DNA of 64,000 nt, from positions 3,363,001-3,427,000 of the forward strand of contig NZ_AP018694.1 of the NCBI RefSeq assembly GCF_009689585.1, in the 5' to 3' direction. Under the pieces are notes generated by a model that ran no database searches, was not told the DNA's origin, and saw only the letters and a program-made list of their open reading frames with translations. A program made the translations under genes and the position numbers. Shown here in pieces: positions 18,717-28,355 of this stretch; position 1 is the stretch's first letter; every line of letters starts with the position of its first letter. The DNA is from Aquipluma nitroreducens. Its GTDB lineage: Bacteria; Bacteroidota; Bacteroidia; Bacteroidales; Prolixibacteraceae.

Positions 18717-19565
18717 TTAATGTTGGCTATACAGTTGATTTGGTAATTTGTACACAATGTCCCTGACTTCGGCGGCCCATTGGTCTGAAGTTTTACTTTT
18801 ATCGAAATGAGTATAGGGTATTGGCTTGCCAAAAGTGATAGTAAATTTTTGATTTTTATGCCCAAAAGTTTCGTCGGCCAGGTAAAACATTTCGAGGTTC
18901 CATTTCATCTTGAAAAAGGTTCTGAAATTAGCCAGGGAGTAAAAAAAGCCTGAATTTCTACCACTAACGTGAATTGGAATGACATCACGCTGGTATTCAA
19001 TCGATTTGGCAATGAAATGCTTTTTCCATTCGAAGTCCTGAATTGTTCCTTTGATTCGCCTTGATGCAAATCCGGAGGGGAAAATCAATATTTGTTTGTC
19101 GGATGAATACGCCTCATGAATTTGTTTGATCACATCTTTGCTGAGGCCACCATGTTTATTTAGAGGAACAAAAATCGGAGTTAATTGGGGGATGCTCATC
19201 AGTACGTCATTAACCAACGTAATCGTTTCACCCATTAAGCGATCGATGTTGCATAAAATTAGCAGAGCATCGAATCCTCCCAGTGGATGGTTCGATGCGA
19301 AAATGAAACGCCCCGAAGTTGGAAGGTTTTCTATTCCATTTATCGTTTCGTGAACATTGAAATGTTTGACCATGCTGCGTGCAAATTCAATCCCTCTTTC
19401 GTTGCCATGATTGGCCAACAGTTCATTGATTTCGTCAATGTGCATGATGCGGTTAATGTACCGGTAAACAAATCCCGGAAGCTTTTTAGCAAGCTTCGGA
19501 TTCTTTTTAAGGAACATCTCCTTAATGTTAATTGGCTTTACCGGTTCCTGATTTTCCAAATCCAT
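18717..19565 (-). CDS. glsA: GlsA-like O-acyltransferase (PlsC/hemolysin-type)
   Basis: A membrane-associated 1-acylglycerol-phosphate-acyltransferase-like protein. The acyltransferase motif reads NHPLGGFDALL, with His and Asp spaced one residue wider than in standard PlsC, as is usual for this subfamily. The second motif is IFPSGFASRR. In the glycine-lipid pathway GlsA adds the second fatty acid to the hydroxyl of the N-acyl glycine made by GlsB. Gene order is glsA then glsB, then a Nudix regulator, all on the minus strand. The ATG start is well placed, with the conserved region starting about residue 95. Confidence 0.85.
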   Translation of the reverse strand: MDLENQEPVKPINIKEMFLKKNPKLAKKLPGFVYRYINRIMHIDEINELLANHGNERGIEFARSMVKHFNVHETINGIENLPTSGRFIFASNHPLGGFDALLILCNIDRLMGETITLVNDVLMSIPQLTPIFVPLNKHGGLSKDVIKQIHEAYSSDKQILIFPSGFASRRIKGTIQDFEWKKHFIAKSIEYQRDVIPIHVSGRNSGFFYSLANFRTFFKMKWNLEMFYLADETFGHKNQKFTITFGKPIPYTHFDKSKTSDQWAAEVRDIVYKLPNQLYSQH

Positions 19566-19874
19566 TGCTGATCGTTAAAATGAAGCCGAAAATATAAAAT
19601 AAATGTAAACAGTTTCTGGATTGCACTTAATTTCTGAGTCGAGATTGATGCCTGATCGCTCCATGCTGTCATCTTAAAAGTTTATCAACATTTGGCTTTT
19701 TATACTTTCGAAGTTGCTTTTGATTATTACTTTTGCGGCTTTGAAACGATTTATTAACTGATTTTTGAATTGTTAATAAGTTTTAAGATCCTGAAAATAA
19801 AATTGTTAATTACGCGTTGTTGCTTTTACAAACAAGTTATAAACAATTTATGTGTTTATATTACCATAATTATA
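19566..19874. other. Intergenic region between divergent glsA and mraZ
   Basis: No gene is visible. It is AT-rich, with several TTGTTAAT/TTATTAAC-like stretches, and must carry the promoters of both the glsA operon and the dcw cluster. I see no exact TAnnTTTG box on either strand. Confidence 0.4.
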
Positions 19875-19910
19875 GTGACTTAGATAGACTTAAATAGACT
19901 TAAATAGACC
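19875..19910 (+). promoter_or_regulatory. Candidate MraZ operator: four repeats at exact 10-bp spacing
   Basis: GACTTA begins at 19877, 19887 and 19897, and a fourth degenerate copy (GACC) begins at 19907. The two central units are TAGACTTAAA. MraZ proteins of other phyla bind short direct repeats with a 10-bp period in front of their own gene. The array ends 50 bases before the mraZ ATG and about 20 bases before a near-match -7 box (TACTTTTA, 19930-19937), so it would overlap the -33 region. Confidence 0.6.
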
Positions 19911-19960
19911 GATGTATTTTGAATTTTATTACTTTTACATGTAAATCTTAAAAGCTTCAA

Positions 19961-20422
19961 ATGTTAATTTTTTCGGGAGAAATACGAGCAACTTTCGATG
20001 AGAAAGGACGAGTAGTGTTACCAGCCGATTATAAAAATCAGATGGGTGGTAACGTTCCCGGTGGTCAATTGGCCATCGAAATTGACAGGTATGAAAAGTG
20101 CTTGAACGTTTATACCATGGATGAGTGGGAGAAACGTATTTTAAAATTCAGGTCGAAATTGAATTTAAATAATCGGGAACACAGCAAAATTCTCGATGGA
20201 ATTTTGCGGAAATGCCGAATAATTGCGGTACCCGAAAATTGCCGGTTTACGGTTCCTGCAAATTTTCTTGAATTTGCCGGGATTACAAAAGAAGTGGTTT
20301 TTACTGGTCAGCTAGAGCGGTTGCGGATTTGGGATGCAAATGAATATCAAAGCTATGCCGGATCTTTAACTGAATGTGATGATTCATATGAGCAGAAATT
20401 CGGTGGCGAAGAATTGGACTAA
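19961..20422 (+). CDS. mraZ: MraZ, transcriptional regulator of the dcw cluster
   Basis: MraZ is a ring-forming DNA-binding protein of the AbrB/SpoVT fold that represses the division and cell-wall cluster it begins. Two half-repeats are visible: FDEKGRVVLPADYKNQ (residues about 10-25) and a second half with FTVPANFLEFAGI near residue 105. Between them is the helical EWEKRILKFRSKL segment. At 153 residues it is normal for Bacteroidota. The stop overlaps the next ATG (TAATG), so it is coupled to rsmH. Confidence 0.95.
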   Translation: MLIFSGEIRATFDEKGRVVLPADYKNQMGGNVPGGQLAIEIDRYEKCLNVYTMDEWEKRILKFRSKLNLNNREHSKILDGILRKCRIIAVPENCRFTVPANFLEFAGITKEVVFTGQLERLRIWDANEYQSYAGSLTECDDSYEQKFGGEELD

Positions 20423-21327
20423 TGGAAAGAGAATATCATGTACCTGTTTTGTTGGCCGAAAGTGTCGACGGACTGGAAATTAAGGCGAATGGCGATTATG
20501 TTGACGTTACTTTTGGTGGCGGTGGTCATTCGCGCGAAATTTTTAGCCGGCTTAAAACCGGACGCCTTTTTGCTTTTGACCAGGACGAAGATGCTGCAGT
20601 AAATATCATTCACGACGAACGATTTTTCTTCATCAGGCACAATTTTAAATACATCCGAAATTTTTTAAGGTATTACGATGTTGAACAGGTTGACGGTATT
20701 TTGGCCGACTTGGGCGTTTCGTCGCACGATTTTGACGTGGCAGAGCGAGGTTTTTCGTTTCGCTTCGATGGCGATTTGGATATGCGAATGAACCGCGATT
20801 CGACGCAAAGTGCCGCTGATATTGTAAATACGTTTACCGAAGACCAGCTCCGGACAATGTTTCGCGAATATGGCGAAATCGATAATGCCGGTCGATTGGC
20901 CAAACAGTTGGTGTTTGCCCGCGATTCGAAACCGATTAAAACCATTGAGCAGTTTAAAGAGTCAATCGCTCCATGTGTGCCGAAATTTCAGGAAAGTAAA
21001 TATCTGGCTAAGGTTTTTCAGGCTTTGCGCATCGAAACCAACAAGGAAATGGATGTATTGCACGAATTTCTGGAGCAAAGCATACAATTATTGAAGCCAG
21101 GTGGCCGGTTGGTGGTCATTACTTACCATTCGTTGGAAGATCGCATGGTGAAGAATTTCATCAAATCGGGCGACTTTTCAGGAAAACAGGAAAAGGACTT
21201 TTTTGGAAATGTTGAGTCTCCTTTGGTAGCTATAAATCGCAAAGTTATCGTACCGAACGAAGAGGAGATCGAGCGGAATCCACGGGCTCGCAGTGCCAAA
21301 TTGCGAATTGCAGAAAAGAACGCATGA
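20422..21327 (+). CDS. rsmH: 16S rRNA (cytosine-1402-N4)-methyltransferase RsmH
   Basis: RsmH methylates N4 of C1402 in the 16S rRNA decoding centre using SAM. Seen are HVPVLLAESV at the N-terminus, the SAM-binding loop DVTFGGGGHSREIF, DLGVSSHDFD, the RGFSFRFDGDLDMRM segment and the C-terminal VVITYHSLEDRMVKNF. At 301 residues it is full length. It starts in a one-base overlap with mraZ and ends in a four-base overlap with ftsL. Confidence 0.96.
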   Translation: MEREYHVPVLLAESVDGLEIKANGDYVDVTFGGGGHSREIFSRLKTGRLFAFDQDEDAAVNIIHDERFFFIRHNFKYIRNFLRYYDVEQVDGILADLGVSSHDFDVAERGFSFRFDGDLDMRMNRDSTQSAADIVNTFTEDQLRTMFREYGEIDNAGRLAKQLVFARDSKPIKTIEQFKESIAPCVPKFQESKYLAKVFQALRIETNKEMDVLHEFLEQSIQLLKPGGRLVVITYHSLEDRMVKNFIKSGDFSGKQEKDFFGNVESPLVAINRKVIVPNEEEIERNPRARSAKLRIAEKNA

Positions 21328-21689
21328 CAGAGAAGAAAGAAAATAGCAAGAAGCGAATTTCGACAGCCGGATTAAAGAGTATTCTGGTTGGCAGCGCGTT
21401 GTCGAGCGAGAAGGTAACCAAGCAAATACCTTTTGTGATTTTCCTTGCGCTGTTGGGAATTGGTTTAATCACCAACCGATATATCACTGAAAAGACCATT
21501 CGGCAAATGGAAATGGTGCGTGATTCGCTTAAAGAATATAAATCAGAGTCGGTGATACATGAAACGGAACTGATGTACATCAATCGTCCTTCGGAAGTGA
21601 CCAGAAGGGTGATTGAAAGGAAAATAGATTTGATAGAACCGATAGAACCGCCTAAACGGATCAAGGTAAAAAAAATGGAGACTAAATAA
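21324..21689 (+). CDS. ftsL: FtsL-like divisome protein
   Basis: A small bitopic membrane protein. It has a basic cytoplasmic N-terminus of about 36 residues, one membrane helix (IPFVIFLALLGIGLIT, about 37-52) and a periplasmic coiled-coil-like segment (TIRQMEMVRDSLKEYKSES). FtsL forms a complex with FtsB and FtsQ that activates FtsWI. Sequence identity in this family is low. The call rests on topology, size (121 residues) and exact position between rsmH and ftsI. Its stop overlaps the ftsI ATG by one base. Confidence 0.85.
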   Translation: MTEKKENSKKRISTAGLKSILVGSALSSEKVTKQIPFVIFLALLGIGLITNRYITEKTIRQMEMVRDSLKEYKSESVIHETELMYINRPSEVTRRVIERKIDLIEPIEPPKRIKVKKMETK

Positions 21690-24286
21690 TGGAAATCAGG
21701 AAAGCTATAACCTTACGATTTGGCATCGTGTATTTTGCGATTGCCATCTTCGGACTTGTTATAATTGGCCGGATTCTAATTATTCAGAATGTGGATACCC
21801 AGAAATGGCAGGAGATTGCCAAAGACCTGAGAAGCAATACCACCGAGATTTGGGCTAAACGTGGAAATATTTGTGCCGACGATGGAAGTATTTTATCGAC
21901 TTCGGTTCCCTATTACGAAATCCGCATGGACATGATGGCGCCCCGGATCCAGCAAGTATTCGATAAATCTTCAGAACAGATGGTCGATGAGCTTTCGGCT
22001 TTCTTTGGAGTTGACAAAACCGATTTCCGCAGCCGTGTACGGGCTGCTTACGACAAGAAGAACAGGTGGTTTTTGATCAATCCGGAAGAAATTGATCACA
22101 ATAAATTTCAGGAATTTAAATTGCTGAAAACCATGTCGAAGAGCTATTTCGGGTCCGGGCTTATTGTCGTAACCGAAAACCGACGGATCCTGCCTCACGG
22201 CGATCTGGCAAGCCGCACCATTGGTGTGCTAAATAAAGGGGCTTTTGGTGGCGTTCACGGAAACGTTGGATTTACCGGTGTTGAAGGTCTGTCTGAAAAT
22301 TATCTGGCAGGTATAAACGGGCTTGCTCTTAAGCGTAATTTCTCCGGAAATTGGATTAATACTCCATTGGTCGAACCCAAAGAAGGCAAAGACGTGATTA
22401 CAACGATCAATGTTAATCTTCAGGATTATGCCCAAACAGCTTTGGGGAAACAAATGGAGGTCAGCCAGGCAGAGTGGGGGACAGCTATTGTGATGGAAGT
22501 AAAAACCGGTAACATCAAGGCAATTGCTAATATGGGTCTCAAAAAGGACGGCACTTATGGCGAGACTTACAATTTTGCCTTTGGCCATGCGGGTTGCAGC
22601 GAACCTGGGTCAACTTTTAAACTGATGTCGCTCATCGCTGCGATGGATGCAGGTTATGCCGATACATCTGAACTTGTCGATACGGGTCGCGGTATCTGGG
22701 AGTATAAAGGGCAGAAGATGAAAGACAGTGATTACGATCATGGAGGCCATGGATTGATCAGTCTGAAAAGAACATTTGAACTCTCTTCAAACATTGGAAC
22801 TGCGAAGATTATTTGCAAATACTATGAAGGCAAAGAAAAAGAATTTATCGACCGTATTTATAGTTTTGGTTTGAACAAGCAACTGGGTCTTGGATTTCTT
22901 GGAGAAGCCGAGCCCCGGATCAAATATCCTACCGATCCTGATTGGTGGGGACCTTCTCTTGCCTGGATTGCGCATGGTTACGAAATCAAAATTGCTCCGA
23001 TCCAAACGCTTACTTTTTACAATGCTGTTGCCAACAATGGAGTAATGGTTAAGCCAAAATTCATCGAAGAAATCAGAGAAGACGGAATTCCTGTCCGAAA
23101 GTTTCAGACTGAAGTCATCAATCCCATGCTCTGTTCAAAAACAACGCTTGGCAAAGCTCAGGATATGTTAAAAGGCGTTTGTATACGGGGAACCGGCAAA
23201 AGTCTGAGTAATCCGTATTATACTATTGCCGGCAAAACGGGAACTGCTGTTATTGCCAACGAAAATAAGGGTTATACCAGCGGTGGAGCCAAAAAATATC
23301 AGGCTTCATTTTGTGGCTATTTCCCCGCCGATAATCCGAAATACAGCATTATTGTAGTTATTGTTGGTCCGCAGGGAGCTTTCTACGGAGGTTCGGTTGC
23401 AGGTCCGGTATTCCGCGGCATTGCCGATAAAGTTTATGCTGCATATCTCGAACCTGCAAAAGATTCAATTCCACCATACAACGAAGTTCCACAGGTCAAA
23501 CCGGGCTTGAAAGACGATGTGATGCTGCTTGCCAAAGATCTTGGATTTAAAAATCAGGAACAAAATATGACCGCACAGCGTGTGGCTGTCACCAACGATT
23601 CGATGACAGTATTTATTAATGGAGTTAACGACACGCCTGGTATTATCCCTGATGTTATCGGAATGGGAGCCAGCGATGCGGTTTATTTGCTTGAACAATC
23701 CGGTTTGAAAGCCGACATGAGTGGTTTCGGTCGGGTTTTCAGGCAATCGCCTGTTCCGGGAACGCCGGCAGCTAAAGGAGATGCAGTTTCGCTCGAATTG
23801 GGTTTCGATGACCTTCAAATCGTGAAAAAGGATAGCTTAAATAAAATCGATTCCATTCAGGCCGCGGCATTTATTCCTGTTCCTGTTCAAAAAACTGCAC
23901 AGCCGGAGATTGCTCCTGAAGTGGTGAATCCAAAGGTAGAGAAGAAATCGACTACAGGTTCCAAAACTAGTAAGACTTCCACAGCAAAGCCCAATCAGGC
24001 GGCTATTGATAAGTGGAAGGCAAAAGTAGCTGCTCAAAAGGCGTTGGAAGAAAAGAATGCAACTAAGAAAAGTTCAGTAAAGCCAAAGGCAAGTCCTGAG
24101 GCAATTGCCAAATGGAAGGCAAAGGTTGCAGCTCAGAAAGCTCAGGAGGCGAAGGGTGCAACGAAGAAAAGCGCAGAAAAACCAAAGGCAAGTCCTGAAG
24201 CAATTGCCAAATGGAAGGCAAAAGTTGCAGCACAAAAAGCAGCAGATAAAAAGAAAAAAACAAATACAGTTCAACCTAAAAAATAA
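21689..24286 (+). CDS. ftsI: FtsI/PBP3-type septal transpeptidase with PASTA domain and basic repeat tail
   Basis: This class B penicillin-binding protein cross-links septal peptidoglycan in partnership with FtsW. It has an N-terminal membrane helix, a pedestal domain, and a transpeptidase domain with STFK (Ser 308), SSN (366) and KTGT (516). A PASTA domain (residues about 651-706) may bind peptidoglycan. The C-terminus is odd. After a Pro/Lys/Thr linker come three 33-residue repeats centred on KWKAKVAAQKA (Trp 776, 809, 842), rich in Lys and Ala like a histone H1 tail. The repeats are also close at DNA level, suggesting recent expansion. At 865 residues it is roughly 150 longer than a PASTA-bearing FtsI needs to be. 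Confidence 0.94.
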   Translation: MEIRKAITLRFGIVYFAIAIFGLVIIGRILIIQNVDTQKWQEIAKDLRSNTTEIWAKRGNICADDGSILSTSVPYYEIRMDMMAPRIQQVFDKSSEQMVDELSAFFGVDKTDFRSRVRAAYDKKNRWFLINPEEIDHNKFQEFKLLKTMSKSYFGSGLIVVTENRRILPHGDLASRTIGVLNKGAFGGVHGNVGFTGVEGLSENYLAGINGLALKRNFSGNWINTPLVEPKEGKDVITTINVNLQDYAQTALGKQMEVSQAEWGTAIVMEVKTGNIKAIANMGLKKDGTYGETYNFAFGHAGCSEPGSTFKLMSLIAAMDAGYADTSELVDTGRGIWEYKGQKMKDSDYDHGGHGLISLKRTFELSSNIGTAKIICKYYEGKEKEFIDRIYSFGLNKQLGLGFLGEAEPRIKYPTDPDWWGPSLAWIAHGYEIKIAPIQTLTFYNAVANNGVMVKPKFIEEIREDGIPVRKFQTEVINPMLCSKTTLGKAQDMLKGVCIRGTGKSLSNPYYTIAGKTGTAVIANENKGYTSGGAKKYQASFCGYFPADNPKYSIIVVIVGPQGAFYGGSVAGPVFRGIADKVYAAYLEPAKDSIPPYNEVPQVKPGLKDDVMLLAKDLGFKNQEQNMTAQRVAVTNDSMTVFINGVNDTPGIIPDVIGMGASDAVYLLEQSGLKADMSGFGRVFRQSPVPGTPAAKGDAVSLELGFDDLQIVKKDSLNKIDSIQAAAFIPVPVQKTAQPEIAPEVVNPKVEKKSTTGSKTSKTSTAKPNQAAIDKWKAKVAAQKALEEKNATKKSSVKPKASPEAIAKWKAKVAAQKAQEAKGATKKSAEKPKASPEAIAKWKAKVAAQKAADKKKKTNTVQPKK

Positions 24287-24291
24287 CAGCA

Positions 24292-25749
24292 ATGAAACCG
24301 TTAAAAGATATACTTGCAGGCATAGGGTTGCTCGAAACCAGAGGAGATTTATCTGTTCAGGTTCGCAGTATTCAGTTCGATTCGCGAAAGGTTGAAGCTG
24401 GCGATTTGTTTGTTGCTGTTAAAGGAACACACGTTGATGGTCATCAATATATTGCCAAAGCGATACAGTTGGGTGCTGTCGCTGTGGTTTGTGAAGATGT
24501 TCCGGAAAATTTCCCTTCGGGTGTGGTATTGGTAAAAATTGAAAATACCCAAATCAATTTCGGGAAAATGGCCGCGGCCTTTTACAATAACCCATCAACC
24601 AATTTAAAGGTTGTTGGAGTTACCGGAACCAATGGGAAGACAACGATTGCCAGTCTTCTTTACAAGACTTTCTGCTTACTTGGATATAAAGTCGGATTAA
24701 TTTCGACCATAAAATATTACGTTGGCGAGGATGAATTTCATGCCACGCACACCACACCTGATGCGTTGCAGATTCAGGAGCTGATGGCTAAAATGGTTGA
24801 TGCCGGATGTGAATATTGCTTTATGGAGGTTAGTTCGCATGCCATCGATCAGGATCGGATTAGCGGAATTGATTTCGATGGAGGCATTTTCACCAACCTG
24901 ACGCACGATCACCTGGATTACCACAAAACTTTTGCTGAATACCTGAAAGCAAAGAAGAAATTTTTTGATCAGCTTCCTTCAACCGCTTTTGCTTTGACCA
25001 ACGCCGACGATAAAAACGGAATGGTGATGCTTCAGAATACGAAGGCAGCAAAGCAAACCTATTCGCTTCGGTCGTTGGCCAACTTCCATTGCAAAGTGCT
25101 CGAAAAACATTTCGATGGAATGCTCCTGAGTATTGATGGTCAGGAAGTTTGGACGCATTTTACTGGTGTTTTCAATGCAAGTAACCTGATGGCTGTTATG
25201 GGCGCTACCCTTCTTTTGGGTGTTGACCGCGACGAGATACTTCGGATTCTGAGTGAATTGCGTCCTGTTTCAGGCCGTTTCGAAATTCTTCGTTCGCCGG
25301 AAGGGAAATATGCTGTTGTTGATTATGCGCATACTCCCGATGCCATTCAGAATGTTTTATCCGGAATTGCTGAAATACGAACTGGGAACGAACAGGTAAT
25401 TACAGTAGTTGGTGCTGGTGGCGACCGCGATAAAACGAAACGTCCGGAAATGGCGCAGGAAGCTGTCCGCCTAAGCGATAAAGTAATCCTGACTTCAGAT
25501 AATCCTCGTTCGGAAGAGCCTGAACAAATTTTGGCCGACATGGAAGCTGGCATTGAGGCTCATCAAAAGCACAAAGTTTTGTCGATTGTGAACCGCAAAG
25601 AAGCCATTAAAACGGCTTGTATGCTTGCTAAACCCGGCGACATTATTTTGGTTGCAGGGAAAGGTCACGAAGACTATCAGGAAATAAAGGGAGTGAAATA
25701 TCATTTCGACGACAAAGAAGTGATTAACGAGATTTTTGGAAATAATTAA
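24292..25749 (+). CDS. murE: UDP-MurNAc-L-Ala-D-Glu:meso-diaminopimelate ligase MurE
   Basis: This ATP-dependent ligase adds the third residue of the peptidoglycan stem. It has the N-terminal UDP-binding domain (FDSRKVEAGDLFVAVKG), the P-loop GVTGTNGKTT, EVSSHAIDQDR, the central domain, and the C-terminal DNPRSEEP motif, in which DNPR is the signature for meso-diaminopimelate. VAGKGHEDYQ is also present. 485 residues, normal length. It lies five bases past ftsI. Together with dapL upstream it indicates diaminopimelate-type peptidoglycan. Confidence 0.97.
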   Translation: MKPLKDILAGIGLLETRGDLSVQVRSIQFDSRKVEAGDLFVAVKGTHVDGHQYIAKAIQLGAVAVVCEDVPENFPSGVVLVKIENTQINFGKMAAAFYNNPSTNLKVVGVTGTNGKTTIASLLYKTFCLLGYKVGLISTIKYYVGEDEFHATHTTPDALQIQELMAKMVDAGCEYCFMEVSSHAIDQDRISGIDFDGGIFTNLTHDHLDYHKTFAEYLKAKKKFFDQLPSTAFALTNADDKNGMVMLQNTKAAKQTYSLRSLANFHCKVLEKHFDGMLLSIDGQEVWTHFTGVFNASNLMAVMGATLLLGVDRDEILRILSELRPVSGRFEILRSPEGKYAVVDYAHTPDAIQNVLSGIAEIRTGNEQVITVVGAGGDRDKTKRPEMAQEAVRLSDKVILTSDNPRSEEPEQILADMEAGIEAHQKHKVLSIVNRKEAIKTACMLAKPGDIILVAGKGHEDYQEIKGVKYHFDDKEVINEIFGNN

Positions 25750-25761
25750 AAATAGATAACC

Positions 25762-27012
25762 ATGTTTTACCACCTGTATCAGCTTTTAAAGGATTATGAT
25801 GTTCCAGGTTTGGGAATGTTTCAATACATCTCTTTCCGGTCGGGGGCGGCGATTATTGTATCGTTGCTGATTACCATCGGGTTTGGGAAAAAGCTGATCA
25901 AATTTTTACAGCGCAAGCAAATTGGCGAAGAAGTTCGCGACCTGGGACTTGAGGGTCAGATGCAGAAAAAAGGTACACCGACAATGGGAGGAATCATTAT
26001 TTTGGCTTCGATCCTTATTCCGACACTTTTGTTTGCCCGGCTCAATAATGTCTATATTATCCTGATGATCATCACCACGGTTTGGCTTGGTTTGATTGGG
26101 TTTGCCGATGATTACATCAAAGTTTTCCTGAAAGATAAACAAGGATTGGCCGGAAAGTTCAAGATTTTAGGACAGGTTTCTTTGGGAATTATAGTTGCCG
26201 CAACCTTGTATTTCTCAGACGATGTAGTGGTTCGCCAGAGGGTTGTCGATGTCAACGGAATGTTTGTGAAAGAAATGGTGACCGACAGTATTACCGGTCA
26301 GAAGCGATTGCAACATGTGACAAAGGCAGTTAAATCGACAAGAACGACGATTCCATTCATGAAAAACCATGAGTTGAGTTACGGCACGTTTGTGGCTTTT
26401 TTTGGTAAAAATGCCAGGAATTGGGGCTGGATTGTTTATGCTTTGGCCATTATTTTGATCATTACCGCAGTTTCGAATGCAGCCAACCTCACTGATGGAA
26501 TTGATGGGCTGGCAACCGGGACTTCGGCCATTAGCGGGGCAACTCTGGGGATTCTGGCCTATGTGAGCGGTAACGTCATTTATGCCGATTACCTGAACAT
26601 TATGTACATTCCGAATTTGGGCGAGTTGACCGTATTTATTTCCGCATTTATCGGAGCAACCGTCGGGTTTCTCTGGTACAATTCATACCCTGCACAGGTG
26701 TTCATGGGCGATACCGGTAGTTTGGCGTTGGGTGGTATTCTGGCCGTTTTTGCCATTATTATCCGGAAGGAAATCCTGATTCCGATTTTGTGCGGAATCT
26801 TCGTAATCGAAAATCTTTCGGTAGTTATTCAGGTAGCTTATTTTAAATATACCAAACGGAAATATGGCGAAGGTCGCCGTGTTTTCCTGATGAGTCCGAT
26901 CCATCATCATTTTCAGAAACAGGGAATACCTGAACCAAAAATTGTGACCCGTTTTTGGATCGTCGGGATTATCCTGGCGGTATTGACGATCGTAACCTTA
27001 AAAATGCGATAA
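25762..27012 (+). CDS. mraY: Phospho-MurNAc-pentapeptide transferase MraY
   Basis: MraY transfers phospho-MurNAc-pentapeptide to undecaprenyl phosphate, forming lipid I. It is an integral membrane protein with about ten helices. Seen are KGTPTMGG, the Asp-rich [31 protein letters not shown] and the conserved end [10 protein letters not shown]. It contains a roughly 55-residue insertion near 155-215 ([12 protein letters not shown] ... [10 protein letters not shown]), usual for Bacteroidota MraY. 416 residues; ATG; in the middle of the dcw operon. Confidence 0.97.
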   Translation: MFYHLYQLLKDYDVPGLGMFQYISFRSGAAIIVSLLITIGFGKKLIKFLQRKQIGEEVRDLGLEGQMQKKGTPTMGGIIILASILIPTLLFARLNNVYIILMIITTVWLGLIGFADDYIKVFLKDKQGLAGKFKILGQVSLGIIVAATLYFSDDVVVRQRVVDVNGMFVKEMVTDSITGQKRLQHVTKAVKSTRTTIPFMKNHELSYGTFVAFFGKNARNWGWIVYALAIILIITAVSNAANLTDGIDGLATGTSAISGATLGILAYVSGNVIYADYLNIMYIPNLGELTVFISAFIGATVGFLWYNSYPAQVFMGDTGSLALGGILAVFAIIIRKEILIPILCGIFVIENLSVVIQVAYFKYTKRKYGEGRRVFLMSPIHHHFQKQGIPEPKIVTRFWIVGIILAVLTIVTLKMR

Positions 27013-27016
27013 GAGA

Positions 27017-28354
27017 ATGAATAAAAGAGCAGTCATATTAGGAGCCGCCGAAAGTGGAGTAGGTGCAGCCATTCTGGCGCGCAAGCAGGGCTTCGACGTG
27101 TTTGTATCTGACCTTGGAACGATCAAAGACAAATACAAAAAAGAATTGACCGATCGTCAGTTCGACTTTGAAGAAGGCCAACATACGGAAGAGAAAATAT
27201 TAAATGCGGATTTGGTTATTAAGAGTCCTGGTATTCCGGATAAAGCGCCGCTGATTAAGAAACTGAAAGAAAAGGGAGTTTCTATTATTTCTGAAATCGA
27301 ATTTGCCGGAAGATATACTTCAGCAAAAAAGGTTTGCATTACCGGAAGCAACGGAAAAACTACTACCACACTGCTGATCTATCACATGTTTCAGAAAGCG
27401 GGTTTAAATGTGGGTTTGGCCGGAAATGTTGGACAAAGCATGGCCTGGCAGGTAGCAGAACAGAATTTCGACTACTACGTGATTGAATTGAGCAGTTTCC
27501 AGTTGGACGGGATGTACGAATTCAAAGCCGACATTGCCATTTTGCTGAATATCACCCCCGATCATTTGGATCGGTACGACTATAAAATGCAGAACTACGT
27601 GGATTCGAAATTCAGGATTGCGCAAAATCAGACTGCCGATGATCTTTTCATCTATTGCGCTGATGATCCGGTAGTGAAGCTTGAAATGTCGAAACGGAAA
27701 CTGGGCGCCAGATGTATTCCTTTCGGATTGGGTGTTCCACCTGCAGAAGGCGCTGGAATTATTGATAACAACATGATTATTAACTGGGAACAAAATATTT
27801 TTACTATGTCTATTTTAGATATTGCATTACAGGGGAGCCACAATACCTACAATTCGATGGCTGCGGGTATTTCAGGAAAGGCAGTGAACATCAGGAATGA
27901 AAAAATTCGTGAGAGCATGGCCGATTTCAAAGGAGTTGAACATCGTCTCGAACGGTTTTTGAAAGTTCATGGCATTGAGTTCATCAACGACTCAAAAGCT
28001 ACGAACATCAACTCAACCTGGTATGCGCTCGAAAGTATGACGCAGAAGACGGTTTGGATTGTCGGGGGAATTGATAAAGGAAACGACTATTCGGAGTTGT
28101 TCGAATTGGTTAAATCGAAGGTAAAAGCTATCGTTTGCCTTGGAGTTGACAATTCAAAAATTCTGGAAGCCTTTAAAACCCTTGGAATTGATATGGTTGA
28201 AACGCAATCGATGGAAGATGCTGTTCGTTCGGCCTATTTTCTGGCTAAGAATGGCGATACCGTTTTGCTTTCACCGGCATGTGCAAGTTTCGATTTATTC
28301 GAAAATTACGAGGACCGCGGTCATCAGTTTAAACAGGCAGTAAGGGAATTGTAA
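27017..28354 (+). CDS. murD: UDP-MurNAc-L-alanine:D-glutamate ligase MurD
   Basis: This Mur ligase adds D-glutamate to UDP-MurNAc-L-Ala in the cytoplasm. It has the N-terminal Rossmann-like domain (AVILGAAESGVGAAILA), the ATP-binding ITGSNGKTTTT, ELSSFQLDG, NITPDHLDRY and the C-terminal domain with ECR-equivalent motifs (FINDSKATNINST, LLSPACASFDLFENYEDRG). 445 residues, normal. It starts five bases after mraY and ends two bases before ftsW. Confidence 0.97.
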   Translation: MNKRAVILGAAESGVGAAILARKQGFDVFVSDLGTIKDKYKKELTDRQFDFEEGQHTEEKILNADLVIKSPGIPDKAPLIKKLKEKGVSIISEIEFAGRYTSAKKVCITGSNGKTTTTLLIYHMFQKAGLNVGLAGNVGQSMAWQVAEQNFDYYVIELSSFQLDGMYEFKADIAILLNITPDHLDRYDYKMQNYVDSKFRIAQNQTADDLFIYCADDPVVKLEMSKRKLGARCIPFGLGVPPAEGAGIIDNNMIINWEQNIFTMSILDIALQGSHNTYNSMAAGISGKAVNIRNEKIRESMADFKGVEHRLERFLKVHGIEFINDSKATNINSTWYALESMTQKTVWIVGGIDKGNDYSELFELVKSKVKAIVCLGVDNSKILEAFKTLGIDMVETQSMEDAVRSAYFLAKNGDTVLLSPACASFDLFENYEDRGHQFKQAVREL

Positions 28355-28355
28355 A

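Noticed and set aside
24001-24286. Tandem repeat as a non-coding minisatellite
   Set aside because: It is in frame with ftsI throughout with a 99-base period and encodes a regular 33-residue repeat.
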